From assembly GCF_001722335.1 (NCBI RefSeq), contig NZ_MIHA01000006.1, positions 236,613 to 300,612 on the forward strand: a stretch of DNA of 64,000 nucleotides, read 5' to 3'. The DNA comes from Mycolicibacterium flavescens (GTDB lineage: Bacteria > Actinomycetota > Actinomycetes > Mycobacteriales > Mycobacteriaceae). Position numbers and translations under genes: made by a program. Of this stretch, positions 8,323 to 17,294 are shown one piece after another (the first letter of the stretch is position 1; the number at the start of each line of letters is the position of its first letter). The notes under the pieces are model-generated. The model was not told the DNA's origin. It searched no databases and saw only the letters and a list, made by a program, of their open reading frames with translations.

Positions 8323-9671
8323 GGCGGTGGCATCAGCGGCGGAGCGTCCGGTGGCGGTGCTTCAGGTGCCGGTGGTGGCGGTGGTGCTTCGGGGGGCGGT
8401 GGCGGCGGGACGGCCTCGGGTGGCGCGGGGGGAGGCGGCGGCGGTGCCAGCGCCGGGTCCGGCGGCGCCAGCGCCGGGTCGACGGCGGGGGGCGGGTTGT
8501 CGCCCACGTCGGAGAGCCGGTCGCGGATCCGCTGCAGGAACCCGCGTCGCTCGGGTACCGGTGTCGGCTCGGCGGGGACAAGGCCCGGCGCCATCGACTC
8601 CGGCGGCAGGGTGGGCGCGCCGGGGAACGCGGCGACCGGCGGTTCGGGGGCGAGGACCTGCGGCGCAGGCACCTCCTCGATCGCGGCGGGTGGCTCGGCG
8701 GGCAGCTCGGCCGGCGGCGGCGCCACCACGGGCGGCGGAGGAGCCGGCAGCGCCGCGGGCGCGGGCGAGACGGCTGGGCGCGGCGCGGCGGCGGGCACGT
8801 CGGGTGAGGACTTGGCGGCAGGGCTCGGCGCGAAGTCACGCTCACCGGAACCCAGTTGCATGCTCAGCGCCGCCGACACCGAGACCACGAAGGTCACCGT
8901 GCCCGCGGCCAGCAGCGCGAGAGGTCCGGTCATGGTCGCCGCACGTGCCCCGACCTTGGGCCGCGAATCGACGCGCCGGTCCTCCCGGTAGTCGAGAGCC
9001 GTCTCACTGCTGTGCGCGGCGGCCAGCGCGGCGCCCCGGGCCAACGCCAACTCCGCCTCGGCGGGCGCGAACACCGGCACCGCCAGCACATCCTCCAGTC
9101 GCGGCATCAGCGCGTCCAGGCCTGCGCCGGAACCGACCAGCACCAGCGCCTCCGGCCGCCAGTCCGCTTTGGCGAACACGGTGCGCAGCCAACGGACGAG
9201 CGCCTCCTCGTCGGCGATGGAGTGATTCACCGCGGTCTGCACGGCGCCTTCGCCGGTGTGCACGACGAGCGCGATCACGGTGTGCGATTCGACCACGCAG
9301 ACGGCGGTGACGTCGTTGCCGATCACCTCGGCGACCCCCCACGCCAGCGCTTCGGAAGCCTCCGGGAGACGCACCGGCACCACGTTGTCGAACCCGCACT
9401 GGTTCAACGACCTGAGCAGCAGCGTGGCCTCGAGGTTCGCGTCGTCGCTCCACGTCACGCCGATCGAACGCAACCGGCGGCCGCTCTCGGTGGCCAGCGC
9501 CTCGCAGCGCAGCACCGCCGCGGCCGCCTCGTCGGAGGTCTGGCGCGGAGTCGAGCGTCGAGGCGGATAGATGGTGTCGCGGTCGACAGTGTCGCCGTCG
9601 GCGTCGGGCCCTTCGACGAGGACCAGGCCGACGGCTGACGGAGTCACCGACAAGCCGAGTACGGCGTCCAC
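8319..9671 (-). CDS. Actin-fold membrane protein with proline-rich tail (DUF7159-type)
   Basis: A 450-aa protein in three parts. Residues about 1-225 have an actin/Hsp70-like ATPase-fold pattern: LGLSVTPSAVGLVLVEG, then VCVVESHTVIALVV and ALVLVGSGAGLDALMPRLE. A single transmembrane segment lies at about 250-275. A long Pro/Ala tail (about 285-450) should extend outside the membrane, with an RRGFLQRIRDRLSDVG insert near 370. I recall this architecture as typical of mycobacteria (DUF7159). ATP binding is not proven by motif. It is coupled to the Pr6Pr membrane protein. Confidence 0.75.
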   Translation of the reverse strand: MDAVLGLSVTPSAVGLVLVEGPDADGDTVDRDTIYPPRRSTPRQTSDEAAAAVLRCEALATESGRRLRSIGVTWSDDANLEATLLLRSLNQCGFDNVVPVRLPEASEALAWGVAEVIGNDVTAVCVVESHTVIALVVHTGEGAVQTAVNHSIADEEALVRWLRTVFAKADWRPEALVLVGSGAGLDALMPRLEDVLAVPVFAPAEAELALARGAALAAAHSSETALDYREDRRVDSRPKVGARAATMTGPLALLAAGTVTFVVSVSAALSMQLGSGERDFAPSPAAKSSPDVPAAAPRPAVSPAPAALPAPPPPVVAPPPAELPAEPPAAIEEVPAPQVLAPEPPVAAFPGAPTLPPESMAPGLVPAEPTPVPERRGFLQRIRDRLSDVGDNPPPAVDPALAPPDPALAPPPPPPAPPEAVPPPPPPEAPPPPPAPEAPPPDAPPLMPPP

Positions 9672-10004
9672 TCACACCCCTTCTGGACGTCCATTCACCG
9701 GGGTGACCGTAACAGGAGTATCGGCGTACAGCTTGCCGGGTACCGGGTGGTCGTGCGCTTCACCGCCGTCAATTGGCGGCGCCAAATGTGCTGTGTAACA
9801 AGAACCTCCTGCACGGCAGCATCGCGGTCTTTGCCGCGCTGATGTGGCCGTCGGTGGGGGCGTCCGCCGGCCGAGCGTCGTGCGATGTGGCCAACTCGTA
9901 ACCGCACCGCGACGCATTTCGCTGTCGGAGGCCGCGACCATGGAACCGGACCGCCCGCGCGGGCGTCTGAAGCGACAACGGTGTCGTGACGGAGGAGGCC
10001 GACG
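9672..10004. other. 333-bp intergenic stretch
   Basis: This divergent region lies between the actin-fold gene and a small plus-strand gene. I see CCGCC and GGCGG arms around a GTCAATT loop near 9770-9788, and a ribosome site for the downstream gene. No convincing gene, RNA or known operator is visible. Confidence 0.5.
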
Positions 10005-10232
10005 ATGTCAGTTGCGGTAGACCTCGACCTGCCGGCGGTGGACGCGCGCAGCCTCGGCACGGTGACGGTGCGGTACCTCGGCCTCGCGCGCTCGCACGCG
10101 GACTGCTCCTGCGGCTGGACCGGCAAACTTCGACTGCTCAAGGCCGCCGCCGAACAGGACGCCTGGATGCACTCGATCCACGAACGCTGCCAGGTGGCCG
10201 TACCGCTGGTGCGTCCCGCCGTCGCGCGTTGA
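10005..10232 (+). CDS. Small conserved-looking hypothetical protein
   Basis: A 75-aa protein with a strong ribosome site (GGAGGAGG) ending 7 nt before the ATG. A CSCGW motif near residue 34 and a Cys near 63 could bind metal, for instance as half of a zinc ribbon (only partly canonical), followed by an amphipathic helix. No family recognised. It ends 2 bp from the convergent dehydratase gene. Confidence 0.55.
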   Translation: MSVAVDLDLPAVDARSLGTVTVRYLGLARSHADCSCGWTGKLRLLKAAAEQDAWMHSIHERCQVAVPLVRPAVAR

Positions 10233-10234
10233 CG

Positions 10235-11185
10235 CTATCCGGCCAGAATCTCCTGCAGCAGGCTCGGTTGCACGTTCCCACCGGACAGCACGACCACAGT
10301 CCGGCCCGGCGGCAGATCGACCGACCGGTACGCGGCCAGGGCGACCGCACCGCTGGGCTCGCTGACCAGATGAGCTCGGTAGGCGAATTCCGCTACCGCC
10401 GAACGGATTTGATCCTCGGTCACGGTGACCACATCATCGAGCACGCGCTGCAGGTGAGCGAAGGTCAGCTCGGACGGTTGTGAGCGCAGGCCGTCGGCGA
10501 TGGTGCGATTGCGGTCCTCGATGGGCCAGTCCACCCGCTGCCCGGTGCGGAACGCCTGCGCGGTGTCGCCGGCGAGTTCGGGCTCGACGCCGATGACCCG
10601 CGCCGACGGGCACAGCGCCTTGATCGCGGTGCCGATCCCGGAGGACAGTCCGCCGCCGCTGACCGGCACCAGCACCGTCTCGACGCTGGGCAGGTCCTCG
10701 GCGATCTCGAGCCCGATGGTGCCCTGCCCGGCGATGATGTCGGGGTGGTCGAACGGCGGGATCAGCACGCCGCCGGTCTCCTCGAGGACCTCGGCGGCGA
10801 CCCGTTCGCGCTGCCCGGCGCCGCACAGCACCACCCGCGCACCGTGGGCGCGGGTGGCCTCCACCTTGACCGCCGGTGTCTCCTCCGGCATCACGATGTG
10901 GGCCGGAACCCCGTAGATCGCCGCCGCGTAAGCGACCGCCTGCGCATGGTTGCCGCTCGAGTAGGCCACCACTCCCCTGGTCCGCACCGACTCGTCGAGG
11001 CGGCCGATCGCGTTGAACGCGCCGCGCACCTTGAACGCGCCGACCGACTGGAGGTTCTCCGGTTTGACCCACAGCGGCCGGTCGTCGTCACCGGCCCACG
11101 GCGCCGGGATCAGCGGCGTACGCAGCACGAACGCGCGGATCCGGGCGGCGGCCTGTTCGATGTCCCCGATCGTCACCAGCTCCAT
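10235..11185 (-). CDS. Serine/threonine dehydratase (PLP fold type II)
   Basis: A 316-aa cytosolic PLP enzyme. The cofactor lysine is in GAFKVRG (Lys52), the SSGNHAQAVAYAA substrate loop follows, and the glycine loop VSGGGLSSG binds the PLP phosphate. The length fits a catabolic threonine/serine dehydratase or serine racemase-like enzyme with no C-terminal ACT domain, so allosteric control by isoleucine is unlikely. It would convert Thr to 2-oxobutanoate or Ser to pyruvate plus ammonia. Precise substrate not determined. Confidence 0.88.
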   Translation of the reverse strand: MELVTIGDIEQAAARIRAFVLRTPLIPAPWAGDDDRPLWVKPENLQSVGAFKVRGAFNAIGRLDESVRTRGVVAYSSGNHAQAVAYAAAIYGVPAHIVMPEETPAVKVEATRAHGARVVLCGAGQRERVAAEVLEETGGVLIPPFDHPDIIAGQGTIGLEIAEDLPSVETVLVPVSGGGLSSGIGTAIKALCPSARVIGVEPELAGDTAQAFRTGQRVDWPIEDRNRTIADGLRSQPSELTFAHLQRVLDDVVTVTEDQIRSAVAEFAYRAHLVSEPSGAVALAAYRSVDLPPGRTVVVLSGGNVQPSLLQEILAG

Positions 11186-11333
11186 CGGTTCAGTCTGGCC
11201 CAGCGCGCGACGCAGAGCCCAACCGGGAGTGCGGTCGGCCTCGCCGACGACAGGCCCGGCTCGTCGGGTGATCCGCGAAACTCGGTGTCGCGCATGGCCT
11301 GAAATGTGCTCGGCAAGGGATTACGGTCATCGC

Positions 11334-12383
11334 ATGGGTCATGACCACGGCCATCGCCGCGAACTGCCACCGGGAATGGCCGAACAACTGGAACTGGCGT
11401 ATGCGGGCGTGGCCTCGTTCGGGCACCGTCCGTTCCTCACCGAGCCCGAGCAGCTCGAGTCGTGGCGGCCCGACGTCGCGATCGTCGGCGCCCCGTTCGA
11501 CATCGCCACGACCAACCGTCCCGGCGCGCGTTTCGGTCCGCGCGCGATCAGGGCGACGGCCTACGAGCCGGGCACCTATCACATGGATCTCGGTCTGGAG
11601 ATCTTCGACTGGCTCGAGGTGGTCGACTTCGGCGACGCCTACTGTCCGCACGGCCAGACCGAGATCTCACACGCCAACATCCGCGAGCGCGTCCATACCG
11701 TGGCCTCGCGCGGCATCGTGCCGGTGGTGCTGGGCGGCGACCATTCCATCACCTGGCCGGCCGCGACCGCCGTCGCCGACGTGCACGGCTACGGCAACGT
11801 CGGCATCGTGCACTTCGACGCGCACGCCGACACCGCCGACGAGATCGAGGGCAACCTGGCCAGTCACGGCACCCCGATGCGGCGGCTGATCGAATCCGGT
11901 GCGGTGCCGGGGGCCAATTTCGTCCAGGTCGGGCTGCGCGGGTACTGGCCGCCGCAGGACACCTTCGAGTGGATGCTCGAACAACGCATGACCTGGCACA
12001 CGATGCAGGAGATCTGGGAGCGCGGCTTCAAGGACGTGATGCGGGACGCGGTCGCCGAGGCGCTCGCCAAGGCCGACAAGCTGTATGTGTCCGTCGACAT
12101 CGACGTGCTCGACCCGGCGCACGCGCCGGGCACCGGAACACCCGAACCGGGCGGTATCACCACCGCGGACCTGCTGCGCATGGTGCGCCAACTGTGTCGT
12201 GACCACGATGTCGTCGGGGTCGACGTCGTGGAGGTCGCACCGGCCTACGACCATGCCGAGTTGACCGTGAACGCCGCGCACCGGGTGGTGTTCGAGGCGC
12301 TGAGCGGTATGGCGGCGCGCCGCCGCGACGCCGCCGGTGCGGAGCCGGGCCCGCCCGCCCGGCCGGCGACGGGTGCAGACTGA
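11334..12383 (+). CDS. Ureohydrolase (agmatinase/arginase family)
   Basis: A 349-aa binuclear manganese hydrolase. The metal ligands lie in the family motifs GGDHS, HFDAHADT and SVDIDVLDPAHAPGTGTPEPGG. Members cleave agmatine, guanidinobutyrate, arginine or related guanidino compounds to urea plus an amine. The closest pattern is agmatinase-like, but specificity is not readable. An N-terminal His-rich start (MGHDHGHRRE) and a Pro/Ala tail of about 20 residues are unusual and may be disordered. A DUF393 gene starts 4 bp downstream. Confidence 0.88.
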   Translation: MGHDHGHRRELPPGMAEQLELAYAGVASFGHRPFLTEPEQLESWRPDVAIVGAPFDIATTNRPGARFGPRAIRATAYEPGTYHMDLGLEIFDWLEVVDFGDAYCPHGQTEISHANIRERVHTVASRGIVPVVLGGDHSITWPAATAVADVHGYGNVGIVHFDAHADTADEIEGNLASHGTPMRRLIESGAVPGANFVQVGLRGYWPPQDTFEWMLEQRMTWHTMQEIWERGFKDVMRDAVAEALAKADKLYVSVDIDVLDPAHAPGTGTPEPGGITTADLLRMVRQLCRDHDVVGVDVVEVAPAYDHAELTVNAAHRVVFEALSGMAARRRDAAGAEPGPPARPATGAD

Positions 12384-12387
12384 ACCC

Positions 12388-12765
12388 ATGGCCGGAACCC
12401 TCTACTTCGACGGCAACTGCGGGATGTGCACCCGCGCGGTGTACTTCATCGCCAACCTCGACCGCACCGGGCAACTGAAGACCGCGCCGTTGCAGAGCCA
12501 CGGTGTCGCCGAGCGGCTCGGCGTTCCGGCGTCGCGGCTCCTCGACGCGGCGCGCTGGCTGGACACCGACGGCAGTGTCTACGAGAGCGCCGAAGCGATG
12601 AACGCCGCGGTCGCGACGGCGCTCGGGACCCGGTGGCCGCTGCGCCTGTACCGGCTGCCGGGGGTCCGTGCGATACAGGACGCGGTCTACCGCTACGTCG
12701 CCGGACACCGCTACCGCTTCCCCGGTACGACGCCGTACTGCGAAACGCATCCGGTGTCCTGCTGA
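12388..12765 (+). CDS. DCC-family (DUF393) thioredoxin-fold protein
   Basis: A 125-aa protein with the DCC-family signature at the N-terminus (FDGNCGMC), thought to form a thioredoxin-like redox CxxC, and the conserved C-terminal VAGHRYRF pattern. Family members are probable thiol-disulfide oxidoreductases of unknown partner. It starts 4 bp after the ureohydrolase stop and is followed 7 bp later by a GNAT gene, so the three probably form one transcript. Confidence 0.85.
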   Translation: MAGTLYFDGNCGMCTRAVYFIANLDRTGQLKTAPLQSHGVAERLGVPASRLLDAARWLDTDGSVYESAEAMNAAVATALGTRWPLRLYRLPGVRAIQDAVYRYVAGHRYRFPGTTPYCETHPVSC

Positions 12766-12772
12766 GCGGCCG

Positions 12773-13276
12773 GTGAAAACTGTCGTCGAACTGCGCCCGA
12801 CGCAGCCGGTCGACCTCGACGCGATCGGCCTGATCTACCGGCACTACGTCGAAAACTCCGTCGCCACATTCGAACTCGTCGCACCCGATCGCGGCGAATG
12901 GGAGCATCGGCTGCAGGCGGTGCGCGCCGCCGGTTTGCCGTTCCTCACCGCCACGGTGGACGGCGAGGTTGCCGGTTACGGGTACTGCGCTCCGTGGAAG
13001 ACCCGGCCGGCCTACCGGCACACCGTCGAGGACTCGGTGTATGTGGCCCCGCATGCGCGTGGTCGCGGCATCGGGGGCAGGCTGCTCGACGAACTGCTGA
13101 TCTGTTGCGCGCAGGCCGGAATCCGTCAGGTGATCGCGGTGATCGTCGACGACGGAGCGGACTCGGCTGCGCTGCACCGCAAGCGCGGGTTCTCGGAAGC
13201 GGGCCGGCTACGCGCGGTCGGGTTCAAACACGACCGGTGGCTCGACACCGTGCTGCTGCAGCGCAGCCTGGGCTAG
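12773..13276 (+). CDS. GNAT acetyltransferase (phosphinothricin acetyltransferase-like)
   Basis: A 167-aa acetyltransferase. The acetyl-CoA pyrophosphate loop is HARGRGIGGRLL, preceded by the EDSVYVAP strand. The N-terminal pattern DAIGLIYRHYVENSVATFE and the C-terminal KRGFSEAGRLRAVGFKHDRWLD are typical of the Pat/Bar subgroup, which N-acetylates phosphinothricin or methionine sulfone-like amino acids. The physiological substrate is unknown. The GTG start is 7 bp after the DUF393 stop. Its stop codon overlaps that of the convergent gene. Confidence 0.88.
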   Translation: MKTVVELRPTQPVDLDAIGLIYRHYVENSVATFELVAPDRGEWEHRLQAVRAAGLPFLTATVDGEVAGYGYCAPWKTRPAYRHTVEDSVYVAPHARGRGIGGRLLDELLICCAQAGIRQVIAVIVDDGADSAALHRKRGFSEAGRLRAVGFKHDRWLDTVLLQRSLG

Positions 13277-13779
13277 AAGTCCACCTCGGTCCATGCCGGG
13301 TCGTCGCGCCGGTGATCTCCGCCGACACGGCACTCCCCGTACAGTTTCGCGGTCGCGAATCCGGTTGTGGCGTCCGGGCGGTCGAGCAGTGCGATGACCC
13401 CGTCGTCGCTGAGCTTCGAGTCGTCCGCGCCCGGCACCCAGCCGTCGGCGACCAACCGGTCCACCACCGTGTCGAGCCGTCGATCATCTTCGGGCACAGC
13501 GAAAGTCAGGTGCATCGTGACCTGGTACGGCGGGCCGTCGGACGAATCGCACGGCATGAACGCATACCCTCCGCCGACGTCGCGCAGCTCCCCGGCGGCC
13601 ACGATCCGGCGGGCCGCCGACATCACCTGGGCCACTGCCTCGTCCTCCCGCATCGTCTCGCCGGGGCGCGGGCCCCCGCCGGTCAGTGCGACCAGCGCCG
13701 CCCCCAGCAGCAGGCACATCGTCAGCGCGGCCCACAGCAGTGCGCGCGCGGGCCGCGAACGCAGCCGGTCAGCGGCCAC
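13273..13779 (-). CDS. Membrane-anchored hypothetical protein
   Basis: A 168-aa protein with one N-terminal transmembrane segment (about residues 12-34) and an external domain of about 130 residues. The external domain has two Cys (GYAFMPCDSSDG and LYGECRVGGD) that could form a disulfide. The pattern recalls mycobacterial secreted or anchored proteins of unknown function. The GTG start is uncertain. Its stop overlaps the GNAT gene tail to tail by 4 bp. Confidence 0.65.
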   Translation of the reverse strand: MAADRLRSRPARALLWAALTMCLLLGAALVALTGGGPRPGETMREDEAVAQVMSAARRIVAAGELRDVGGGYAFMPCDSSDGPPYQVTMHLTFAVPEDDRRLDTVVDRLVADGWVPGADDSKLSDDGVIALLDRPDATTGFATAKLYGECRVGGDHRRDDPAWTEVDF

Positions 13780-14035
13780 GTCCGGCGATCCCGTCGACCA
13801 GAGCCCGGGTCCGCATGCCCTCGATCACGCCGACACTGTACTTCGACCCGCCCTCGTGCCAACGGGTCAATCGACGACGAGCGACCCCGTCTCCCCCGCG
13901 TCGGTGGTCGACACGATCGCCGGTGTCGACGCTGCGCGCCGCTGAGCCGATCTCGGCTGCGTGAACCGCCGCCGGGTGGGTACTCCCTAGCCGATTGGGC
14001 CACGGTCATTGCGCTAACGGTCGAGGAGGCTGCCG
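13780..14035. other. Intergenic region before the MFS gene
   Basis: A minus-strand open stretch ending at a TGA (13769-13771) reads TRWHEGGSKYSVGVIEGMRT and looks coding-like. It lacks a convincing start and overlaps the neighbouring gene, so it may be a remnant or short peptide. GAGGAGG before 14036 is the MFS ribosome site. Confidence 0.3.
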
Positions 14036-15871
14036 ATGAGTTCAGGGGTGCAAACCGGCACGATCACCACGCAGGTCCCGAGTCGATTGGATCGGTTGCC
14101 GTGGTCGCGATTCCACTGGCGCGTGGTCCTCGGGCTCGGCGGCGTGTGGATCCTCGACGGCCTCGAGGTCACCATGGTCGGCAACGTCGCCTCCCGGTTG
14201 ACCGAGAGCGGCAGCGGGATCGAGCTGACCGCAGGCGAAATCGGCATCGCCGCCGCGGTCTACATCGCCGGCGCCTGCCTGGGCGCACTGTTCTTCGGAC
14301 AACTCACCGACCGGCTCGGCCGCAAGAAGCTGTTCCTGCTCACCCTCGCGGTCTACCTCGCCGCCACCGTCGCAACGGCTTTCGCGTTCGCGCCGTGGTA
14401 CTTCTACATAGCACGGTTCTTCACCGGCGCGGGTATCGGCGGCGAATACGCCGCAATCAACTCCGCCATCGACGAGCTGATCCCGGCGCGGGTGCGCGGC
14501 CGCGTCGACCTCATCATCAACGGGTCGTACTGGCTGGGCGCGGCCGGCGGTGCCGTCGGCGCACTGGTGCTGTTGAACACCGCGATCTTCCCCGCCGACA
14601 TCGGCTGGCGCATCGCGTTCGGTATCGGCGCCGTGTTCGGCCTCGTGATTCTCGTCGTGCGGCGCAACGTCCCGGAAAGTCCGCGGTGGTTGTTCATCCA
14701 CGGTCGCGAGGACGAAGCCGAGCGCATCGTCGCCGAGATCGAGCGCGAGGTCGAACGCGAGACCGGGCAGAAGCTCGAGGAACCCGAGGGCGCGCTGACC
14801 GTGCGTCAGCGCAAGGCGATCCCGTTCCGCGAGATCGCCCACGTGGCGTTCACGAAGTATCCCCGCCGGGCCGTGCTCGGCCTCGCGCTGTTCATCGGGC
14901 AGGCGTTCCTCTACAACGCCTTCACGTTCAACCTGGGCACGCTGCTGAGCGGCTTCTTCGATGTTGCCTCGGGCACGGTCCCGATCTTCTACGCGCTGTG
15001 GGCGCTGAGCAACTTCGCGGGCCCGATCCTGCTCGGCCGGTTCTTCGACACAATCGGCCGAAAACCGATGATCTCGTTCGCTTATCTGGGTTCGGCGGCC
15101 GTGGCGGTGGCGCTGACTGTGCTGTTCGTGAGCCAGACGGGCGGCGTGTGGGTCTTCATGACCGTGCTCGGTGTGTGCTTCTTCCTCGCCTCATCCGGAG
15201 CCAGCGCCGCCTATCTCACTGTCAGCGAGATCTTCCCCATGGAGACGCGGGCTCTGGCGATCGCGTTCTTCTACGCGGTCGGCACCGCCATCGGCGGTAT
15301 CACCGGACCGCTGCTGTTCGGCCAACTCATCGAATCCGGCGATCGCGGGCTCGTCGCGGTCAGCTTCCTGATCGGGGCGGTGGTGATGGCCGTCGGCGGC
15401 GTCGTCGAGCTGATGTTCGGTGTGAAGGCCGAAGGCCAGAAACTCGAAGACCTGGCGATGCCGCTGACGACCGCGGACGACGACGAGCAGAAGTCCGAAA
15501 CGCCTTCGGAGCGTGACGAGCAACGCGCGGCCCGCCAGGCGCGCATCGCCGAGCGGACCGAACGTGAGCGGGCAGCCAGCCGGGCGCGGCGCTACCGCCC
15601 CGGCCCGGCGGCGGGTTGGTACGGGGCATGGCGCGAGCCGCCGCCGCCCGGCGCGCCCGAATCGGCGCTCGACCACGAGATCGAAACCATCGCGCGCGCG
15701 GTGAGCGAACACGAACCGATGTCCGTGCGCGAACTGCACAGGGCGGTCGGCGCGCGGTACTGGGGGCCGGGCGAGTTCCGCAAGGCGATGCGGGTGGCGT
15801 TGGCGGAGAACCGAATCGCCCGTCATCCCCGGGGCAAGGTCGGTACACCGCCGGGAACATCGCAGCAATGA
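14036..15871 (+). CDS. MFS transporter with cytoplasmic helix-turn-helix-like tail
   Basis: A 611-aa protein. Residues about 25-460 form a 12-helix major facilitator of the sugar-porter type, with the loop motif DRLGRKKLF after helix 2, an RRNVPESPRWL signature before the central loop and DTIGRKPM in the second half. About 150 extra residues follow: a charged coiled segment (485-525) and a C-terminal module (about 550-600, SVRELHRAVGARYWGPGEFRKAMRVALAENRIARH) that reads like a winged helix. Such a tail is unusual for a sugar/organic acid porter. The stop overlaps a small zinc-ribbon-like gene (ATGA). Confidence 0.85.
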   Translation: MSSGVQTGTITTQVPSRLDRLPWSRFHWRVVLGLGGVWILDGLEVTMVGNVASRLTESGSGIELTAGEIGIAAAVYIAGACLGALFFGQLTDRLGRKKLFLLTLAVYLAATVATAFAFAPWYFYIARFFTGAGIGGEYAAINSAIDELIPARVRGRVDLIINGSYWLGAAGGAVGALVLLNTAIFPADIGWRIAFGIGAVFGLVILVVRRNVPESPRWLFIHGREDEAERIVAEIEREVERETGQKLEEPEGALTVRQRKAIPFREIAHVAFTKYPRRAVLGLALFIGQAFLYNAFTFNLGTLLSGFFDVASGTVPIFYALWALSNFAGPILLGRFFDTIGRKPMISFAYLGSAAVAVALTVLFVSQTGGVWVFMTVLGVCFFLASSGASAAYLTVSEIFPMETRALAIAFFYAVGTAIGGITGPLLFGQLIESGDRGLVAVSFLIGAVVMAVGGVVELMFGVKAEGQKLEDLAMPLTTADDDEQKSETPSERDEQRAARQARIAERTERERAASRARRYRPGPAAGWYGAWREPPPPGAPESALDHEIETIARAVSEHEPMSVRELHRAVGARYWGPGEFRKAMRVALAENRIARHPRGKVGTPPGTSQQ

Positions 15872-16107
15872 CCTTGAGCTGCAGCATATTCGGGCACAAC
15901 CCGACATTTCGCGCTGACGGCCGCATCATGCGGTGGAGATGCGAGCGGTGCGGCGAGGCGCAGGGCGCCAAGGAGTACGCCAGCGCCGACGACGCGCGCA
16001 GATTCGCCAAAGCGTTCAACAAACGCGACGCCGACGATCTCGGCAAGCGCGCGCCGCTGCTCGGCTTGCTGCCGCTGCGACTGTGGCGGGCCCTGCGCCG
16101 GCGTTAA
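15868..16107 (+). CDS. Small zinc-ribbon-like protein (DUF1660-like)
   Basis: A 79-aa protein with N-terminal CSIFGHNP and CERCGE motifs. A Cys/His set of this kind usually binds zinc. A basic helix follows ([14 protein letters not shown]). It resembles small DUF1660-type proteins of mycobacteria and phages; the function is unknown. Its ATG overlaps the MFS stop by 4 bp, and its stop overlaps the convergent methyltransferase gene by 4 bp. Confidence 0.65.
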   Translation: MTLSCSIFGHNPTFRADGRIMRWRCERCGEAQGAKEYASADDARRFAKAFNKRDADDLGKRAPLLGLLPLRLWRALRRR

Positions 16108-17036
16108 CTCTTCGTCAGGGTGAACTGGCAGATGTCGGTGTAGCCCTCGCGGAACAGGTCGGCGCAGCCGGTCAGGTACTTCATGTACCGGTCGTACACC
16201 TCTTCGGACTGGATCGCGATCGCCTCGTCCTTGTGGGCCTCGAGCGCCGTGCTCCAGTAATCCAGTGTGCGGGCGTAGTGCAACCGCAGCGGCTGGACCA
16301 GGCCCACCTTGAAGCCCGCCTGGGTCGCGTGCTTCTTCACGACGACGGGCTGAGGGAGATCCCCGCCGGGAAAGATCTCGTCCAAGATGAATTTGAAGAA
16401 CCGGATCTTGGTCATGGTCAGCGGCAGGCCGCGGGCCGCGAACTCCTCATCGTCGGGCTTGACGATGGTATGCAGCATCATCACGCCGTCGTCGGGCAGC
16501 GCATCGTGTGCCATCTTGAAGAACTCGGTGTAGCGGTCCCGACCGAAGTGCTCGAACGCGCCGATCGACACGATGCGATCGACCGGTTCGTGGAACTGCT
16601 CCCAACCCTGCAGCAGAACCCGCTTACTGCGGGGGCTGTCGATGCCGTCGAGCACCTTCTGCACGTGGTTCTGCTGATTCTTGCTCAGCGTCAGGCCGAT
16701 CACGTTGACGTCGTACTTCTCCACGGCCCGCTTGACCGTGGCGCCCCAGCCGCAGCCGATATCGAGCAGCGTCATGCCGGGCTCGAGACCGAGCTTGCCC
16801 AGCGACAGGTCGATCTTGGCGATCTGGGCTTCCTCGAGCGTCATCTCGTCCCGCTCGAAGTAGGCGCAGCTGTAAGTCTGCGTGGGATCGAGGAAGAGCC
16901 GATAGAACTCGTCGGACAGGTCGTAGTGCGACTGCACGTCCTCGAAGTGCGGCTCGAGGTCGGGCGTCGAATTGGTGGTCTGTTCTGGCACGGTGGCAGC
17001 CTCTGGCGTCAAGTGTGTTGGTTCGAAGCTCCGCAC
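16104..17036 (-). CDS. Cyclopropane mycolic acid synthase family methyltransferase (PcaA/MmaA-like)
   Basis: A 310-aa SAM-dependent methyltransferase. The SAM site [23 protein letters not shown], the GLTLSKNQ motif, the QGWEQF segment and the FEHFGRDRY loop match the PcaA/CmaA/MmaA family. That family cyclopropanates or methylates meromycolate chains on acyl carrier protein. The closest remembered sequence is PcaA. A strong GGGAGG ribosome site supports the GTG at 17036, giving about 25 extra N-terminal residues. A GTG at 16991 would be nearer to PcaA. Which mycolate position is modified cannot be told. Confidence 0.9.
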   Translation of the reverse strand: MRSFEPTHLTPEAATVPEQTTNSTPDLEPHFEDVQSHYDLSDEFYRLFLDPTQTYSCAYFERDEMTLEEAQIAKIDLSLGKLGLEPGMTLLDIGCGWGATVKRAVEKYDVNVIGLTLSKNQQNHVQKVLDGIDSPRSKRVLLQGWEQFHEPVDRIVSIGAFEHFGRDRYTEFFKMAHDALPDDGVMMLHTIVKPDDEEFAARGLPLTMTKIRFFKFILDEIFPGGDLPQPVVVKKHATQAGFKVGLVQPLRLHYARTLDYWSTALEAHKDEAIAIQSEEVYDRYMKYLTGCADLFREGYTDICQFTLTKS

Positions 17037-17166
17037 GGTTGGAAGCCTCCCCCGTCGATGGGCAGTTTACGCACAGCAGCTGATAGTCGACCCCATTGAC
17101 CTGTTCAGCGCTTTGACGGGCGCTGAAGGCGGACCGGTTTCGCCGCGGACGCGCCGGGTAGGCGCC

Positions 17167-17292
17167 ATGAGCACATCACCCGACGACGGGATCGACCCCG
17201 ACGCCGATCCGGAGATGACGCAGAACACGGCGATCAAGCAGTACGACCAGGCCGAGGGGGACGACGAGGAGGCCGAGACCGGGCAGCGCTGA
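17167..17292 (+). CDS. Short acidic protein
   Basis: A 41-aa, strongly acidic protein (pI clearly low: D/E-rich, ending EGDDEEAETGQR) preceded by a weak GGTAGG ribosome site. Codon use is GC3-rich as in neighbours. No family recognised. It ends 2 bp from the convergent LLM gene. Confidence 0.5.
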   Translation: MSTSPDDGIDPDADPEMTQNTAIKQYDQAEGDDEEAETGQR

Positions 17293-17294
17293 CG

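Noticed and set aside
8319..8900. Proline-rich tail as a PE/PPE protein
   Set aside because: The PE and PPE N-terminal motifs are absent; the tail is an extension of an actin-fold protein.
9770..9788. Terminator at CCGCC-GTCAATT-GGCGG
   Set aside because: The stem is only 5 bp and lies between divergent genes, where no terminator is expected.
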